DNA of 36,189 nt, taken from contig JADGPZ010000012.1 of the NCBI GenBank assembly GCA_017882165.1, positions 1 to 36,189 of the forward strand. The letters are read 5' to 3'. Position numbers and translations under genes: made by a program. Below the pieces are notes generated by a model, which ran no database searches, was not told the DNA's origin, and was given only the letters and a program-made list of their open reading frames with translations. Positions 1-9,107 of the stretch are shown here, one piece after another. Origin of the DNA: Candidatus Kapaibacterium sp. (GTDB lineage: Bacteria; Bacteroidota; Ignavibacteria; Palsa-1295). Within the stretch, counting starts at the first letter, position 1, and each line of letters starts with the position of its first letter.

Positions 1-1
1 G

Positions 2-667
2 GTTGATCGCGCCCGGTTGCTGCGAAAAGAGAATTCGAAGATGATCAATCTTCAATTCGTCGATTGCGATCCGTGGGAGGCACCAAGCCTCGCGCTCATT
101 CGGCGTTTGCGCGCGGCGGTGGATATTCCGCTGGGGGTATCACTCGCCGAGGCGCCAAAGTCGAACGCCGAATGCCGGGCGGTGCTCGATGCCGGCGTTT
201 ACCGTCTTTTCCTTCCGCTGGATACGCCGGAAGAGTTATATCTTACGTACTGCGGTGCATTTACGTCGCGCAAGATCATCCCGACCGTGGATCTCACGTT
301 CGACTTCGCGGCCAAGCTGCCGATGTATCATGAGCGGAAAATCGAGCGGCTGGCGATCGACATCTCCCCGCGAGACGGACTCGAAACCGAGGGGATGGAG
401 TGGCAGCGTCTGGCCGCCATTGGCGAGTTGGCACAGAAGCACAATATCCATCTCACGATGCTGCACGGTGTGCGAGGCTATCCGGAGCTGAAGCACCTTC
501 AGGATTTGGGTGGCGCATTCGATTCGCTCGTGCTCTGCCGTGCGCTGAACGAGAACCGGTTTCCGTGTCAGCTCATCTGGCGCGAAGTCGAGGCAATGGC
601 GGCTTTCGAAACGTCACCGGCAAGTAACCTGTGGACGAACCCGCTCGAAGGCAGGCCGCACGTTTGA
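2..667 (+). CDS. Degenerate HisA-like TIM-barrel protein, 5'-truncated by window edge
   Basis: The frame is open to the left edge, so the true start probably lies outside; the first candidates inside are TTG at 17 and ATG at 41. The visible part aligns by eye with HisA (ProFAR isomerase of histidine synthesis) from about strand 2 onward: a LQFVDCD strand in place of LHVVDLDGA, then RAAVDIPL, an AVLDAGVYRLFL stretch, IPTVDLTFD, AIDISPRDG resembling TDISRDG, and FDSLVLCRALNENRF resembling VEGVIVGKALYEGRF. The GGGIR phosphate loop is replaced by SLAEA and the late SGG loop by HGVRG. I infer a HisA paralogue that has lost normal phosphate binding. It converges on the next gene with a 10-nt gap. 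The fold is fairly secure; the function is unknown. Confidence 0.6.
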   Translation, partial: VDRARLLRKENSKMINLQFVDCDPWEAPSLALIRRLRAAVDIPLGVSLAEAPKSNAECRAVLDAGVYRLFLPLDTPEELYLTYCGAFTSRKIIPTVDLTFDFAAKLPMYHERKIERLAIDISPRDGLETEGMEWQRLAAIGELAQKHNIHLTMLHGVRGYPELKHLQDLGGAFDSLVLCRALNENRFPCQLIWREVEAMAAFETSPASNLWTNPLEGRPHV

Positions 668-677
668 ATGCGGTTCG

Positions 678-3600
678 TTAGAAATCCTCGCCGAGCGAGA
701 TGATGTAATTGGGACGGGACCAGGTCGAGAGATTCGTGGTCCAGGCAATATCGAAGTGGGTATAGAAGCCGAGGAGATAGGTACGGATACCGGTCCCGGC
801 GGACATCAGGAGATCACGGGTTATCCAATTGCCATCTGGTCCGCGCTGGAAAAGGTACACGCTGTTGTTCCAAGCAGTGCCGGCATCGAGGAAGCTATCG
901 CCAAAGAACGCAAGCGGGAAGCCGCCAACGATGATCGGGAATGGATAGCGGAGTTCCAGATTGGCAATCGCGTAATGTGTTCCGATCTTCTCATCGTAGG
1001 CGAATCCGCGCAAGGGAAGACCCGGAGTGAAGAAGGCAAAATCCTGCGGATCGTTGATCGGGAAGCCTTGCGTTTTATAGAATCGGTTGATCCAGTTGTC
1101 GACGCCGCCGATGAAGAAGTGCTGCGGCGTCGAACCAAAACTTGCAGCTCCGGTGATCCGAGTGGCAAAAGAGAAGGAGTTGGTTATTTTCAAGTAATGC
1201 CTGAGATCGAGCGAAGGCGTAACGAAGCCGAGCCAGTTATTGGCGATGGGCGGCGCGGCGGCAAGCCCGATGTTAAACCGCGAACCGCCGATCGGATAGA
1301 AGTAGCTGTAGAGCGCATCGTCGTGGACGTAGTTAACTTGCGGGAAAACCGCGTAGGCATTCTTCGTCGGCACATTTTCCGAAACAATGAGATCCTTCTG
1401 GAACACGGCGCCGGTCACGGTGAAGTCGACCCGCGAAAATCGGCTGAGAGGATAGGAGGCCATAGCGGCGAGGCCGGTCGAAGTAAAACGGGCAACGGGA
1501 TACAGTTCAAGCGGCGCATCGGGATCGGAGGCCTCCTGCAAGAATGCTGCGCTGTGGTAGCCTTGCAGACCCCAATTGACACGATTCGCGAGATTGTAAT
1601 ACGCAAGCAAATAATCGGAATTACGGAGATCGAGTATCAGATTCGTTGCGAAGAAAATCTGCTGATTGCCAAGCTCATCCGAGAAGAGCATCTGCGTCGT
1701 CCCCTGGAGGCCATAATATCCGGTATAGCCCGCCGAGCCGATGATCACGTCGGGTGTGAAGACCGTCCGGTATGGGTGGACATAGTAGCGGCCGCTCGAA
1801 TCCTTGTAATTCGTTACAACTTCGGCCGGCATTCGTTGATCGCGGAGACCATGGGTGCCACGCTCTATTGCTGGATTTTGGCTAAAGACATAATCGTGCA
1901 GATCGACGCCGACATTCCCGTAACCTTTGGCGGTGTCTTGGTCCTTGCCACTCTTGAGCGACGTATCGATGCGCGAGACGAGGTGGCCGCCGTTGTTTGT
2001 GCGATACTCCGTCAGGGGCAGCGTATCGACGTGGCGCTCCAGCGGACTACGGAGCATGAAAATATCATAGCCGCCTTTGTGCATGGTGGAAAAACAGAGC
2101 TTCGACCCATCGCTCGAGATCGAGATCTGATCGATCTTCGAGACGGAATTCGTGATCGGGTGCGCGTTAGAGCCGTCGGCATTGGCGGTGTAAATGTTGT
2201 TGATGCCATTGGCATTGCTGATGTAAAGAAGATGGTTATCCTTCGTCAGCAGGGGATAATACTCGTTCGCATTGGGAGTGGATGTGATCCGTGTCACGGT
2301 ATTCGCCGTCAGATCGTAGCGATAGAGATCGCGGTTCGGACTCTCGAAGTTCACACTTCCCGCCCGAGAGAGGGGGTATTGCCCAACGCCAAGGTTCACT
2401 TCGCGCTCGCTACTAAAGTAAATGGACTTCGAGTCGGCGGTCCAGGCGGGTTCGTGATCCGCGAACGCATCGTTGGTGAGATTGCGGAGTTGCTTCTGGT
2501 CGAGGTCGTAGATGTAGATGTCGCTCTGTCCATTCCGAATACCCACCAGTGCGATGAACTTTCCATCTGGAGACCACTTCAGTCCTTGAATGCCGTCGAG
2601 ATCGATGTTTGGGAGCCGTTCTTGTTTGCCACCGTTAATATCGAGCAGAAAGATCGCGTCCGACTCTCCGGCCTTCGATGCCAAGGCCAGCCGTTTGGCA
2701 TCCGGCGACCAACTCAGTCCTGGAGTGAGCAAATGTAGCTCCTCGAAATTCGCGCTCGTACCACCGCCGCCCAAAACCTTCTTAATGTCTTTGGGCTGGG
2801 AGAGGCTTTGGACGTAAACATCGTAGTAGCCGCTCCGGTCGCTAATGAACGCGACGAGATCACCCTGCGGCGAGATCTCTGGCGACACGTTCATAAAATC
2901 GTCGAGCTTCTTGTGATCCGCGATTGGATCGGCATAATCATTCGGATCGGCATATCGTGCGATGTCAGGAAAATAAAGGACTTTCAGGCCGGCCAAGAAC
3001 TTATCACCAAACTCGGAGACGCTCAAGCCAAACGTCGAGCGGAATCCGGCATCAACCGATCGGCTTGCCTTGATCCGCTGCAACAACTCGCCGACTTTGT
3101 CCGGGCCGTACCGCTCGTCGATGTACCAGTACATCGTCTGTCCAACGCGGTACTGCACGTATCCACCGAGTCGCGCAAGCGAAGGGACGGCCTCATTTAG
3201 CACGGCATCCCGCATGTACATGTCGGTTTCGATGTCAAGTCCGTGGAGTGAGTTATACTCGGCTAGCCCTTCATTCATCCAGGATGGGATTTCCATACCG
3301 CCTCCCGTCAAGAGAGACTGGTACGTCCCGCCGGCGAACATATCGTTGATGACGGCATGTGTCAACTCGTGGTGGATCACATGACGGAATAACTCGAAAT
3401 CGCCCTCGAAGGGAATCACAACGCGGTTCTTGAGCAGCTCTGTTACGCCGCCGACGCCTTCGGGTAGGAATTCGCCTACGGCATTCGTCTGCTGAAAATC
3501 GTTGTGGGAGTTATAGACGAGGATGGCGATGCGGTTCGTGATGTCGTACTTGACGACACGCTCGATCGAGTCGAGCGCGGACTCGGCATGATCAGCCGTG

Positions 3601-3803
3601 AACTCGGCCAACTCACGACCACCCTGATAGAAATACACGTCGAAGTGGGGCGACTGGATGAACTTCCAATCGAAATTCTTGTACTCGACTTTGTTCTTGC
3701 CGAAGATGGAGCCGACCTGAGCCTCGGCCGGACGCGCGCACAAAACACACAGGGCCAGAATGACCCATGGAGCGATGAGAGGAAGACGGCTGGCGCGTTT
3801 CAT
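678..3803 (-). CDS. Outer-membrane protein: HExxH metallopeptidase domain, TolB-like propeller and C-terminal barrel
   Basis: 1041 aa. A signal peptide (cleavage likely after AEA, residue 28) is followed by a peptidase-MA/gluzincin-like domain: HELTH at 145-149 supplies two zinc ligands and the catalytic Glu, and WMNEGLAEY at 175-183 supplies the probable third ligand, E178. Roughly residues 290-620 hold TolB/PD40-type blades (repeated SPDGK-like turns followed by D-I-Y strands). The rest looks like an Omp85/D15-type outer-membrane barrel and ends in Phe, the usual BAM signal. It is the last gene of the long minus-strand run, 6 nt after the DMT transporter. An intact zinc site suggests an active protease facing the periplasm, but the substrate cannot be told. 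Family members are often annotated as Tol biopolymer transport component or translocation protein TolB, which need not reflect function. Confidence 0.85.
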   Translation of the reverse strand: MKRASRLPLIAPWVILALCVLCARPAEAQVGSIFGKNKVEYKNFDWKFIQSPHFDVYFYQGGRELAEFTADHAESALDSIERVVKYDITNRIAILVYNSHNDFQQTNAVGEFLPEGVGGVTELLKNRVVIPFEGDFELFRHVIHHELTHAVINDMFAGGTYQSLLTGGGMEIPSWMNEGLAEYNSLHGLDIETDMYMRDAVLNEAVPSLARLGGYVQYRVGQTMYWYIDERYGPDKVGELLQRIKASRSVDAGFRSTFGLSVSEFGDKFLAGLKVLYFPDIARYADPNDYADPIADHKKLDDFMNVSPEISPQGDLVAFISDRSGYYDVYVQSLSQPKDIKKVLGGGGTSANFEELHLLTPGLSWSPDAKRLALASKAGESDAIFLLDINGGKQERLPNIDLDGIQGLKWSPDGKFIALVGIRNGQSDIYIYDLDQKQLRNLTNDAFADHEPAWTADSKSIYFSSEREVNLGVGQYPLSRAGSVNFESPNRDLYRYDLTANTVTRITSTPNANEYYPLLTKDNHLLYISNANGINNIYTANADGSNAHPITNSVSKIDQISISSDGSKLCFSTMHKGGYDIFMLRSPLERHVDTLPLTEYRTNNGGHLVSRIDTSLKSGKDQDTAKGYGNVGVDLHDYVFSQNPAIERGTHGLRDQRMPAEVVTNYKDSSGRYYVHPYRTVFTPDVIIGSAGYTGYYGLQGTTQMLFSDELGNQQIFFATNLILDLRNSDYLLAYYNLANRVNWGLQGYHSAAFLQEASDPDAPLELYPVARFTSTGLAAMASYPLSRFSRVDFTVTGAVFQKDLIVSENVPTKNAYAVFPQVNYVHDDALYSYFYPIGGSRFNIGLAAAPPIANNWLGFVTPSLDLRHYLKITNSFSFATRITGAASFGSTPQHFFIGGVDNWINRFYKTQGFPINDPQDFAFFTPGLPLRGFAYDEKIGTHYAIANLELRYPFPIIVGGFPLAFFGDSFLDAGTAWNNSVYLFQRGPDGNWITRDLLMSAGTGIRTYLLGFYTHFDIAWTTNLSTWSRPNYIISLGEDF

Positions 3804-3809
3804 AATATA

Positions 3810-4769
3810 TTAGCTCTTGATGAAACCCCACAGGCTCGGAAATTCCACCTGCGCAATAATGACACCAAGAATGATTAGTCCTCCGCCCAACATTTCGGGA
3901 AAACCCATTCGTTCAGTGAGAAAAATTTCAGCGATAATCGCCGCAACAACGGGCTCGATCATGTAGATGATCGAGGCGGTCGTCGGGCTAACATGGTGCT
4001 GATAGCGGCTCTGCAAATACCCCGTCACACAGGTAGCAAAAATGCCGGTGTAAAGAAGGACTCCGACGCTCATCGTCGTTGCATGGAAGTGCGGCCGCTC
4101 GATGAGTGGCATGAAGATCAGAAAAATAACGGAACCGGCCACGATCTGCGTTGCGGTCACCATCAGGGACGCTTCGTGCTCGTCTTTGGCAAATTCTTTG
4201 GCGCTGAGCATTGCACGATCGATCACGATGATATAGACACTAAACGCCAGCGCGCACGCCAGCGTGAGGATATCGCCGACAACAACACCTCCGGTCGCGA
4301 ACGGCTGAGTCAAGAAGTAAACGCCGGCAATTGTCACGGCGACAGCGGTCAGTATCTTGGGGGTGAGCCGTTCCCGGCCGAGCGCCCAGGCGGCAAGCGG
4401 AGTCCAGATGATCGTCGTTGATGTGAGGAAGGCGCACTTCGCGGATGTCGTCGTCAGGAGCCCGATCGTCTGGAGGATGTATCCACCACCGATCGCGAGG
4501 CCGAGAACGATCATGTCCCGTCGAAACCGGCGTTCATGCAGAGTGCTAGCGCGGAAGAGAAGAAGAATCCCTTTCCGAGCGGATTTGGAGATCGCAAGGA
4601 AGAACAGACCGGCCAGCCCGAACCGCATGACGACAAACGCCATGGGCGTTACGTCCGAAAGCGCGCGCTGGACCGTGGCGAACGTCGTGCCCCAGATGAT
4701 GGGAAGTGAAAAGACAGCAGCGATCGGAATGATGCTGCCTCGCTGGCGCGGCTCAGTTCGCATTGACAT
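3810..4769 (-). CDS. DMT-superfamily (EamA) inner-membrane transporter
   Basis: 319 aa with about ten hydrophobic segments arranged as two EamA repeats, the normal size and layout for drug/metabolite transporters. The first repeat begins with PIIWGTTFATVQRAL and MAFVVMRFGLAGLFF. The second contains ATCVTGYLQSRYQHHVSPTTASIIYMIEPVVAAIIAEIFLTERM, a strong EamA signature with the conserved Glu-Pro after the membrane stretch. The substrate is not predictable; relatives export amino acids, nucleotides or metabolites. The start overlaps the upstream gene by 17 nt (11 nt if the ATG at 4763 is used), so translation is probably coupled. The family call is very secure. Confidence 0.9.
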   Translation of the reverse strand: MSMRTEPRQRGSIIPIAAVFSLPIIWGTTFATVQRALSDVTPMAFVVMRFGLAGLFFLAISKSARKGILLLFRASTLHERRFRRDMIVLGLAIGGGYILQTIGLLTTTSAKCAFLTSTTIIWTPLAAWALGRERLTPKILTAVAVTIAGVYFLTQPFATGGVVVGDILTLACALAFSVYIIVIDRAMLSAKEFAKDEHEASLMVTATQIVAGSVIFLIFMPLIERPHFHATTMSVGVLLYTGIFATCVTGYLQSRYQHHVSPTTASIIYMIEPVVAAIIAEIFLTERMGFPEMLGGGLIILGVIIAQVEFPSLWGFIKS

Positions 4770-5238
4770 GCGCTGATTCGGTTCTCATCATCAACTCACG
4801 CACTTCGGCAGCAAGATTCGTATCCTGAGGTGCAAGCAGCTTCCGCTCGATCATTCCGAATGGTGATATTGATTCCAGAATTGAGCCGATCTTGAGTGTC
4901 GGCTTTGCATCTTGACCGTTCGCCGCTTGCCATTCCGCTCCACACGTATGTACGAGCACTTGTCCGAAGTACGCCGCAAGGACGTAAACTGTATCGTCTG
5001 TTACTTCAAGAACACCGGCAAAGCCCTGCTCAATTAACTCATCAAGCTTCGCGAGGCTATCCAGACTGTGATCGAGTTCGACATCGAAGGCGTCGGCGGC
5101 GGCTGCAATGCATATGCGCGATGCAAGCCCCATTTGCTCGGCAACGGAAAGTTGCCGTTTCCGAAATCCGCTGAAGAACAACCTCGCCAGCAATACGGCC
5201 GCGACTGTTGCAAGGAGCAGCAAGACGATCGTGAGCAT
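4753..5238 (-). CDS. Small membrane-anchored protein of unknown function
   Basis: 161 aa. An N-terminal hydrophobic helix (about residues 2-22, rich in Leu and Val, then FRKRQ) acts as an uncleaved anchor, leaving a soluble domain of about 135 residues. That domain is acidic in its first half and contains VLAAYFGQVLVHTCGAEWQ, which resembles the G/Y-x-G-E/Q-V-L ... G-x-x-W motif of small DUF3806/DUF6278-like domains; this comparison is tentative. It starts 13 nt downstream of accA and overlaps the transporter gene at its end, so it belongs to the same transcript. I do not recognise a function. Confidence 0.65.
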   Translation of the reverse strand: MLTIVLLLLATVAAVLLARLFFSGFRKRQLSVAEQMGLASRICIAAAADAFDVELDHSLDSLAKLDELIEQGFAGVLEVTDDTVYVLAAYFGQVLVHTCGAEWQAANGQDAKPTLKIGSILESISPFGMIERKLLAPQDTNLAAEVRELMMRTESAHVNAN

Positions 5239-5251
5239 GCGATCGTCCGGA

Positions 5252-6280
5252 TCAGTTGAGAGGTTGTGGGGCGGGTTCGGGCACCAGCGTCACCGACTCG
5301 TTAAGCGCGGCATCGAGTCCCTCTTGCCAGACTCCCATTCGGCCGAATTTTTCGGTTCGCCGGTCGAGGTTCGAGGCAGGATCGATGCGGTGAAGTTCGC
5401 GAAGAGCTAAGATCTCTTCGGTCAGAATCTCCTTCAACGTTTGGAAGATCACTTCTGGGGCTCGCTGCGCGCCGCCCAACGGCTCGGGAATAATCCGGTC
5501 GATGATGCCCTGACCGAGCATGTCAGTCGCCGTGAGTTTGAGTGCTTCGGCCGCCTGCTCTTTGTATTCCCAACTTCGCCAAAGGATGGAGGAGCAACTT
5601 TCCGGCGAGATCACACTGTACCACGCATTCTCCATCATGAGAATGCGATCGCCGAGCCCAATGCCCAGCGCGCCGCCGGAAGCGCCTTCACCGATGATGA
5701 CCACGACGATCGGTACATTCAGACGTGCCATCTCGAAGAGATTTCGCGCGATGGCCTCTGCCTGACCGCGCTCTTCGGCCTCGATACCCGGAAATGCTCC
5801 AGGCGTATCGAGTAACGTGATGACCGGCCGTCCAAACTTCTCTGCAAGCTTCATCAGACGGAATGCCTTTCGGTAGCCTTCGGGGTTCGGCATCCCAAAG
5901 TTGCGGAAAACATTTTGTTTGGTATCGCGGCCTTTCTGATGACCAATCCAGAGGATGCTCCCGACTTTGTCAAGCGTGCCGAAACCACCCACAATGGCCG
6001 GGTCGTCGCGGACCGAGCGGTCGCCGTGCAACTCGGTAAAGTCGGGACTGATCGCGTTGATGTAGTCCAATGAGTATGGCCGGTCCGGATGACGGGCAAG
6101 CTGGACGCGCTGCCAGCGCGTGAGATTCTGATAAATCTCCTGCTTCAGCAAATCGACTTTCGTCTCCATCTCCCGAATCTCATTCGTGAGATCGACGGTC
6201 TCCGAAAGCTTCCGCATCTCCTCGAGCTTCTGCTCGAGTTCTTCGATCGGTTTCTCGAATTCGAGTACAGTTTTGGCCAT
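5252..6280 (-). CDS. accA: Acetyl-CoA carboxylase carboxyltransferase subunit alpha
   Basis: 342 aa from the ATG at 6280. AccA with AccD moves the carboxyl group from carboxybiotin on AccB to acetyl-CoA, giving malonyl-CoA, the first committed step of fatty-acid synthesis in the cytoplasm. Visible signatures: N-terminal [17 protein letters not shown] coiled region, [75 protein letters not shown], and [17 protein letters not shown], the oxyanion/CoA loop. Length and order are typical. The frame stays open upstream to 6439, but those 53 residues overlap the previous gene and do not resemble AccA. Using 6280 gives a 7-nt gap to the upstream stop. accA lies directly behind glycosyltransferase genes with no sign of its own terminator or promoter. 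Confidence 0.97.
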   Translation of the reverse strand: MAKTVLEFEKPIEELEQKLEEMRKLSETVDLTNEIREMETKVDLLKQEIYQNLTRWQRVQLARHPDRPYSLDYINAISPDFTELHGDRSVRDDPAIVGGFGTLDKVGSILWIGHQKGRDTKQNVFRNFGMPNPEGYRKAFRLMKLAEKFGRPVITLLDTPGAFPGIEAEERGQAEAIARNLFEMARLNVPIVVVIIGEGASGGALGIGLGDRILMMENAWYSVISPESCSSILWRSWEYKEQAAEALKLTATDMLGQGIIDRIIPEPLGGAQRAPEVIFQTLKEILTEEILALRELHRIDPASNLDRRTEKFGRMGVWQEGLDAALNESVTLVPEPAPQPLN

Positions 6281-6287
6281 GAGCGTA

Positions 6288-8309
6288 TTAGTGTGAGTGA
6301 GAGGCGCGATCGCGGTGAAGCAGGAGCGTCTTGAGCAGAATCTCGCAGTCCATGCCGAACGTGTGATTGCGCGCGTAATACTGGTCGAATTGATGAATGT
6401 CCTCGGCGCGCGCATCGCGTGGCGCGGCGACCGCGGCAAGACTTGTCAGACTTGGTTTGCTATAGTAGGCCGCCCGGGCCTCGCCGGAGGCGAACCCCAC
6501 GAGCGTCACCTTGCCGAGAAAGATCTGCTGCCACGTTGCGATTTCGCTTTGGCGGCGTGGCGCAAGAACCGCGCGGAAGGTTGCAACGGGAAGTGCCAGC
6601 CCGCTGACGATCAAATCGAGCGCACGTTTAGCAATGCGGTGGGAAATGCGATGCAGGCTCAGTTCGATCGGCATCAGCCCAAGACCGCTGTCTGGCTCGT
6701 TCGAAAGCAGTTCGATTTTCTGGCGACCCAACAAGATGTCTGTCGCTGAAGGCACCATGTTGAAATTCACCCGCATCGCGCTGGCTTCTCGAGCCACCCG
6801 CTGCATTGCGTCGAGCATGGCCGTATGTGGGACCGCGTCGCTCGCGAAAATGACCTCTTGGATGCGCTGTTCTCGGACGAGCCGAGGAAGCATATTAAGA
6901 TCACCAACGATCGCGATGCCCGGCAGCACTTGATTGCCCAGGCGCTCAAGAGAGTGGTCGATAAAACCGATCACTTCGTATCGCCGGAGGAATTCCGTAC
7001 GCTTGAGCAGACCCGCAATTCGGCTCGCCTCAGCACTGGTGCCCACGATAAGAGTCCTGCGCATCAGCGGACTTGCCGATTGCGCGCCGCCCCACCGGAA
7101 TCGGTCGATCAGTCGCATCGCCAGGCGGTTGGCGAGCAGCAGCAGGCTTGAGAGCACCGTCACGCCGAGGACAACTGAGCGACTCGCCGGATATTCCTTG
7201 AAAAAATACGTGAGTGATGAGAAGCCGATGAGCATCGCCGGCATGGCGAGCACGATCTGCCGCGAACTGTAACGCTCCGAGTTGCTATAGGCGCGCAGTG
7301 CCGCGAGCAGACCAACTGCGATGAGGGGCGGCAACAGCAGGGCGTTTGGATAATCGCGAGCCGGCAGCGCCAGCCAATCCCCAAGAACAAGTTTGCTCGC
7401 GAGCAGCACGCCGATTACGACCGTAAAATAGTCGATCGCGACAAAGAGCACAACGCCCCGGTATTTCTGGATGAACGCCAGGAGTGTGCGGCAAGCGATA
7501 CCAATACGAAGAAGTGCAAGGAAGAATGTCGATGCAGGATAATTCTTCTTGACGAAGATGTGCATCGCTTCATAGAAGACCGCGACTTCGTTCATCGCAC
7601 TTCGACGGGCCGATTCTCCTTTGAAGTGGACTGTTGCCGTGCTATGCACATAAAATACCTTGAAGCCTGCCCGCTTCGTCCGGTAACACAGGTCGAGGTC
7701 TTCGCCGTACATGAAGAAGTCCTCGTCGAACCCTCGCGTTACGTTGTATGCAGCACGGGACATCATCATGAAGGCTCCGCCGAGCGCATCCACTTCATAC
7801 GTTTGATCGACGGACAGGTAGGTAAGATTATATTTCGCGAAGAGTTTGGAGTTCGGAAGAAGCCGGGCGAGCCCAAACAATTTCGTGAAGCTTGCCCAGG
7901 GTGTCGGGAAACCACGGCGGCAACTCAGTTGGAACGAGCCATCACCATTAAGCAGCTTGCAGCCAGCGAGCCCTGCCTCAGGATGCGCGCGCATGAAATC
8001 GAGCATCACGCGGAGCGTGTCTTCCCCGACAACCGTGTCAGGATTGAGCAGAAGAAAACAATCTCCATGCGCTTCCCGCATTGCGAGGTTGTTCGCGCGG
8101 CCAAATCCAAGATTCTCACTGAGTGCAAACAGCCGCACGTCCGGAAATTCCAGGGCCACCATCTCGGCGCTCCGATCGGACGAATCGTTATCGACGACGA
8201 TAATCTCGCCAGTGACGTCACCGGCAGCCAGCGAGCGCTGGACGCTCACAATCGCGCCACGGAGAAACTCCTTGACATTGTAGCTGACGATGATGATGGA
8301 GAGATCCAC
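6288..8309 (-). CDS. GT2 glycosyltransferase fused to a degenerate polyprenyl glycosylphosphotransferase module
   Basis: 673 aa, GTG start. Residues 1-260 are a GT2 domain of rhamnosyltransferase type: [34 protein letters not shown] (87-92), GGAFMMMSR, and [13 protein letters not shown]. Residues about 262-400 hold four to five membrane helices, then a Rossmann-like CoA-binding_3 domain ([16 protein letters not shown], 420-435) as in WbaP/WcaJ proteins. From 560, [14 protein letters not shown] matches the start of the bacterial sugar-transferase domain, but the QxRVG and KFRSM region is absent. The LDELPQLWNVLKGDMSLVG block appears as [18 protein letters not shown] (588-605), with Ser in place of the catalytic Asp. 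I infer an active GT2 tethered to an inactive PGPT scaffold. It starts 4 nt after the Dpm1-type gene. Confidence 0.85.
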   Translation of the reverse strand: MDLSIIIVSYNVKEFLRGAIVSVQRSLAAGDVTGEIIVVDNDSSDRSAEMVALEFPDVRLFALSENLGFGRANNLAMREAHGDCFLLLNPDTVVGEDTLRVMLDFMRAHPEAGLAGCKLLNGDGSFQLSCRRGFPTPWASFTKLFGLARLLPNSKLFAKYNLTYLSVDQTYEVDALGGAFMMMSRAAYNVTRGFDEDFFMYGEDLDLCYRTKRAGFKVFYVHSTATVHFKGESARRSAMNEVAVFYEAMHIFVKKNYPASTFFLALLRIGIACRTLLAFIQKYRGVVLFVAIDYFTVVIGVLLASKLVLGDWLALPARDYPNALLLPPLIAVGLLAALRAYSNSERYSSRQIVLAMPAMLIGFSSLTYFFKEYPASRSVVLGVTVLSSLLLLANRLAMRLIDRFRWGGAQSASPLMRRTLIVGTSAEASRIAGLLKRTEFLRRYEVIGFIDHSLERLGNQVLPGIAIVGDLNMLPRLVREQRIQEVIFASDAVPHTAMLDAMQRVAREASAMRVNFNMVPSATDILLGRQKIELLSNEPDSGLGLMPIELSLHRISHRIAKRALDLIVSGLALPVATFRAVLAPRRQSEIATWQQIFLGKVTLVGFASGEARAAYYSKPSLTSLAAVAAPRDARAEDIHQFDQYYARNHTFGMDCEILLKTLLLHRDRASHSH

Positions 8310-8313
8310 GTCC

Positions 8314-9057
8314 TTAGAGTTCGCCAGCGAGCGCTCGCGCTTTCAGCTTCCAGACCATTCCTACCGCCTCACGCACGATAGCCTTGCTCATTTTGCTCGA
8401 ACCGGCGTTGCGGTCCACAAACGTGATCGGGATTTCCTTGATGCGAAATCCTTTTCGCCATGTGCGGAAGTTCATCTCGATCTGGAAGGCATAGCCATTC
8501 GAACGAATGTCCCCAAGATCGATGGCCTCCAGAACTTTGCGGCGAAAACACTTGAATCCGCCCGTTGCATCACGGACGGGAATACCCGTGATTACGCGGG
8601 CATAAACGTTAGCATTATACGAAAGGAGCAGTCGCCGCCGCGGCCAGTTGTCCACGCGCGCGCCCGGAATGTAGCGTGAGCCGATCACGAGATCATAGTC
8701 CTGGATCTCCCGAAGGAAATTCGGGATCTCACGCGGGTCGTGCGAGAAATCGGCATCCATCTCGAAGATGTAATCATAGCCTTCGGCGAGTCCGAATCGG
8801 AAGCCGTCCACATAGGCGGTTCCGAGGCCCATCTTACCGGGGCGGGAGAGTAAATGCACACGCCGGTGCGCAGGATCTTCTTTTGCCTGGACTTCCTTGA
8901 CGACGAGTGATGTGCCGTCCGGCGAATTGTCATCGACGACCAGGATATTGAGCTCGACGTCCGGGCAGTTGGGCTGCTGGGCGAAGATCTCGTGGACAAG
9001 TCGCTCGATATTCTCGTGCTCGTTGTAGGTGGGGATAATGAGTAGCGCGCGCGACAT
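8314..9057 (-). CDS. Polyprenyl-phosphate sugar synthase (Dpm1-type GT2)
   Basis: 247 aa, ATG start. It is predicted to move a sugar, probably mannose from GDP-Man or glucose from UDP-Glc, to a polyprenyl phosphate on the cytoplasmic face of the inner membrane. Visible motifs: LLIIPTYNEHENIERL at the N terminus, ILVVDDNSPDGTS (38-50), KMGLGTAYVDGFRFGLAEGYD, the metal-binding DADFSHDP (101-108), VIGSRYIPGARVDNWPRRR, and TGGFKCFRRKVLE. There are no C-terminal membrane helices, as in the short soluble or peripheral Dpm1 class. Family assignment is very secure; donor and acceptor are inferred. The product could feed the GT-C-like protein at 15126-16736. Confidence 0.92.
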   Translation of the reverse strand: MSRALLIIPTYNEHENIERLVHEIFAQQPNCPDVELNILVVDDNSPDGTSLVVKEVQAKEDPAHRRVHLLSRPGKMGLGTAYVDGFRFGLAEGYDYIFEMDADFSHDPREIPNFLREIQDYDLVIGSRYIPGARVDNWPRRRLLLSYNANVYARVITGIPVRDATGGFKCFRRKVLEAIDLGDIRSNGYAFQIEMNFRTWRKGFRIKEIPITFVDRNAGSSKMSKAIVREAVGMVWKLKARALAGEL

Positions 9058-9079
9058 AGGCGTGGTATTAAGCTTGTTG

Positions 9080-9107
9080 ATCGTGGGCGATCAATCGTGG
9101 GCGATCA
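9080..9107. repeat. Perfect 14-bp tandem duplication across the aminotransferase stop codon
   Basis: ATCGTGGGCGATCA occurs twice head-to-tail (9080-9093 and 9094-9107). The stop codon of the minus-strand aminotransferase gene is the last three bases of the first copy. With only one copy, the reading frame would go on for three codons (Gln-Gln-Ala) before TAA. The duplication therefore seems to have shortened the protein slightly and lengthened the gap to the next gene. Confidence 0.9.

Noticed and set aside
756-2738. 660-codon open frame on the plus strand
   Set aside because: It lies fully antisense to the peptidase/propeller/barrel gene. Its product shows no domain and is rich in Ile/Val/Arg/Glu, as expected for an antisense reading of barrel and propeller codons.
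6281-6439. 53-codon upstream extension of accA
   Set aside because: It lies inside the upstream gene, is not AccA-like, and the ATG at 6280 gives the standard N terminus.
6288-8309. GT2-PGPT fusion as a frameshift or assembly artefact
   Set aside because: The frame is continuous with good coding character throughout, the linker has the expected membrane helices, and the losses are internal to the catalytic domain rather than at a junction. It still deserves read-level checking.
7560-8381. 273-codon plus-strand frame
   Set aside because: It is antisense to the GT2 domain at 6288-8309, with no family motif; a codon-bias shadow.
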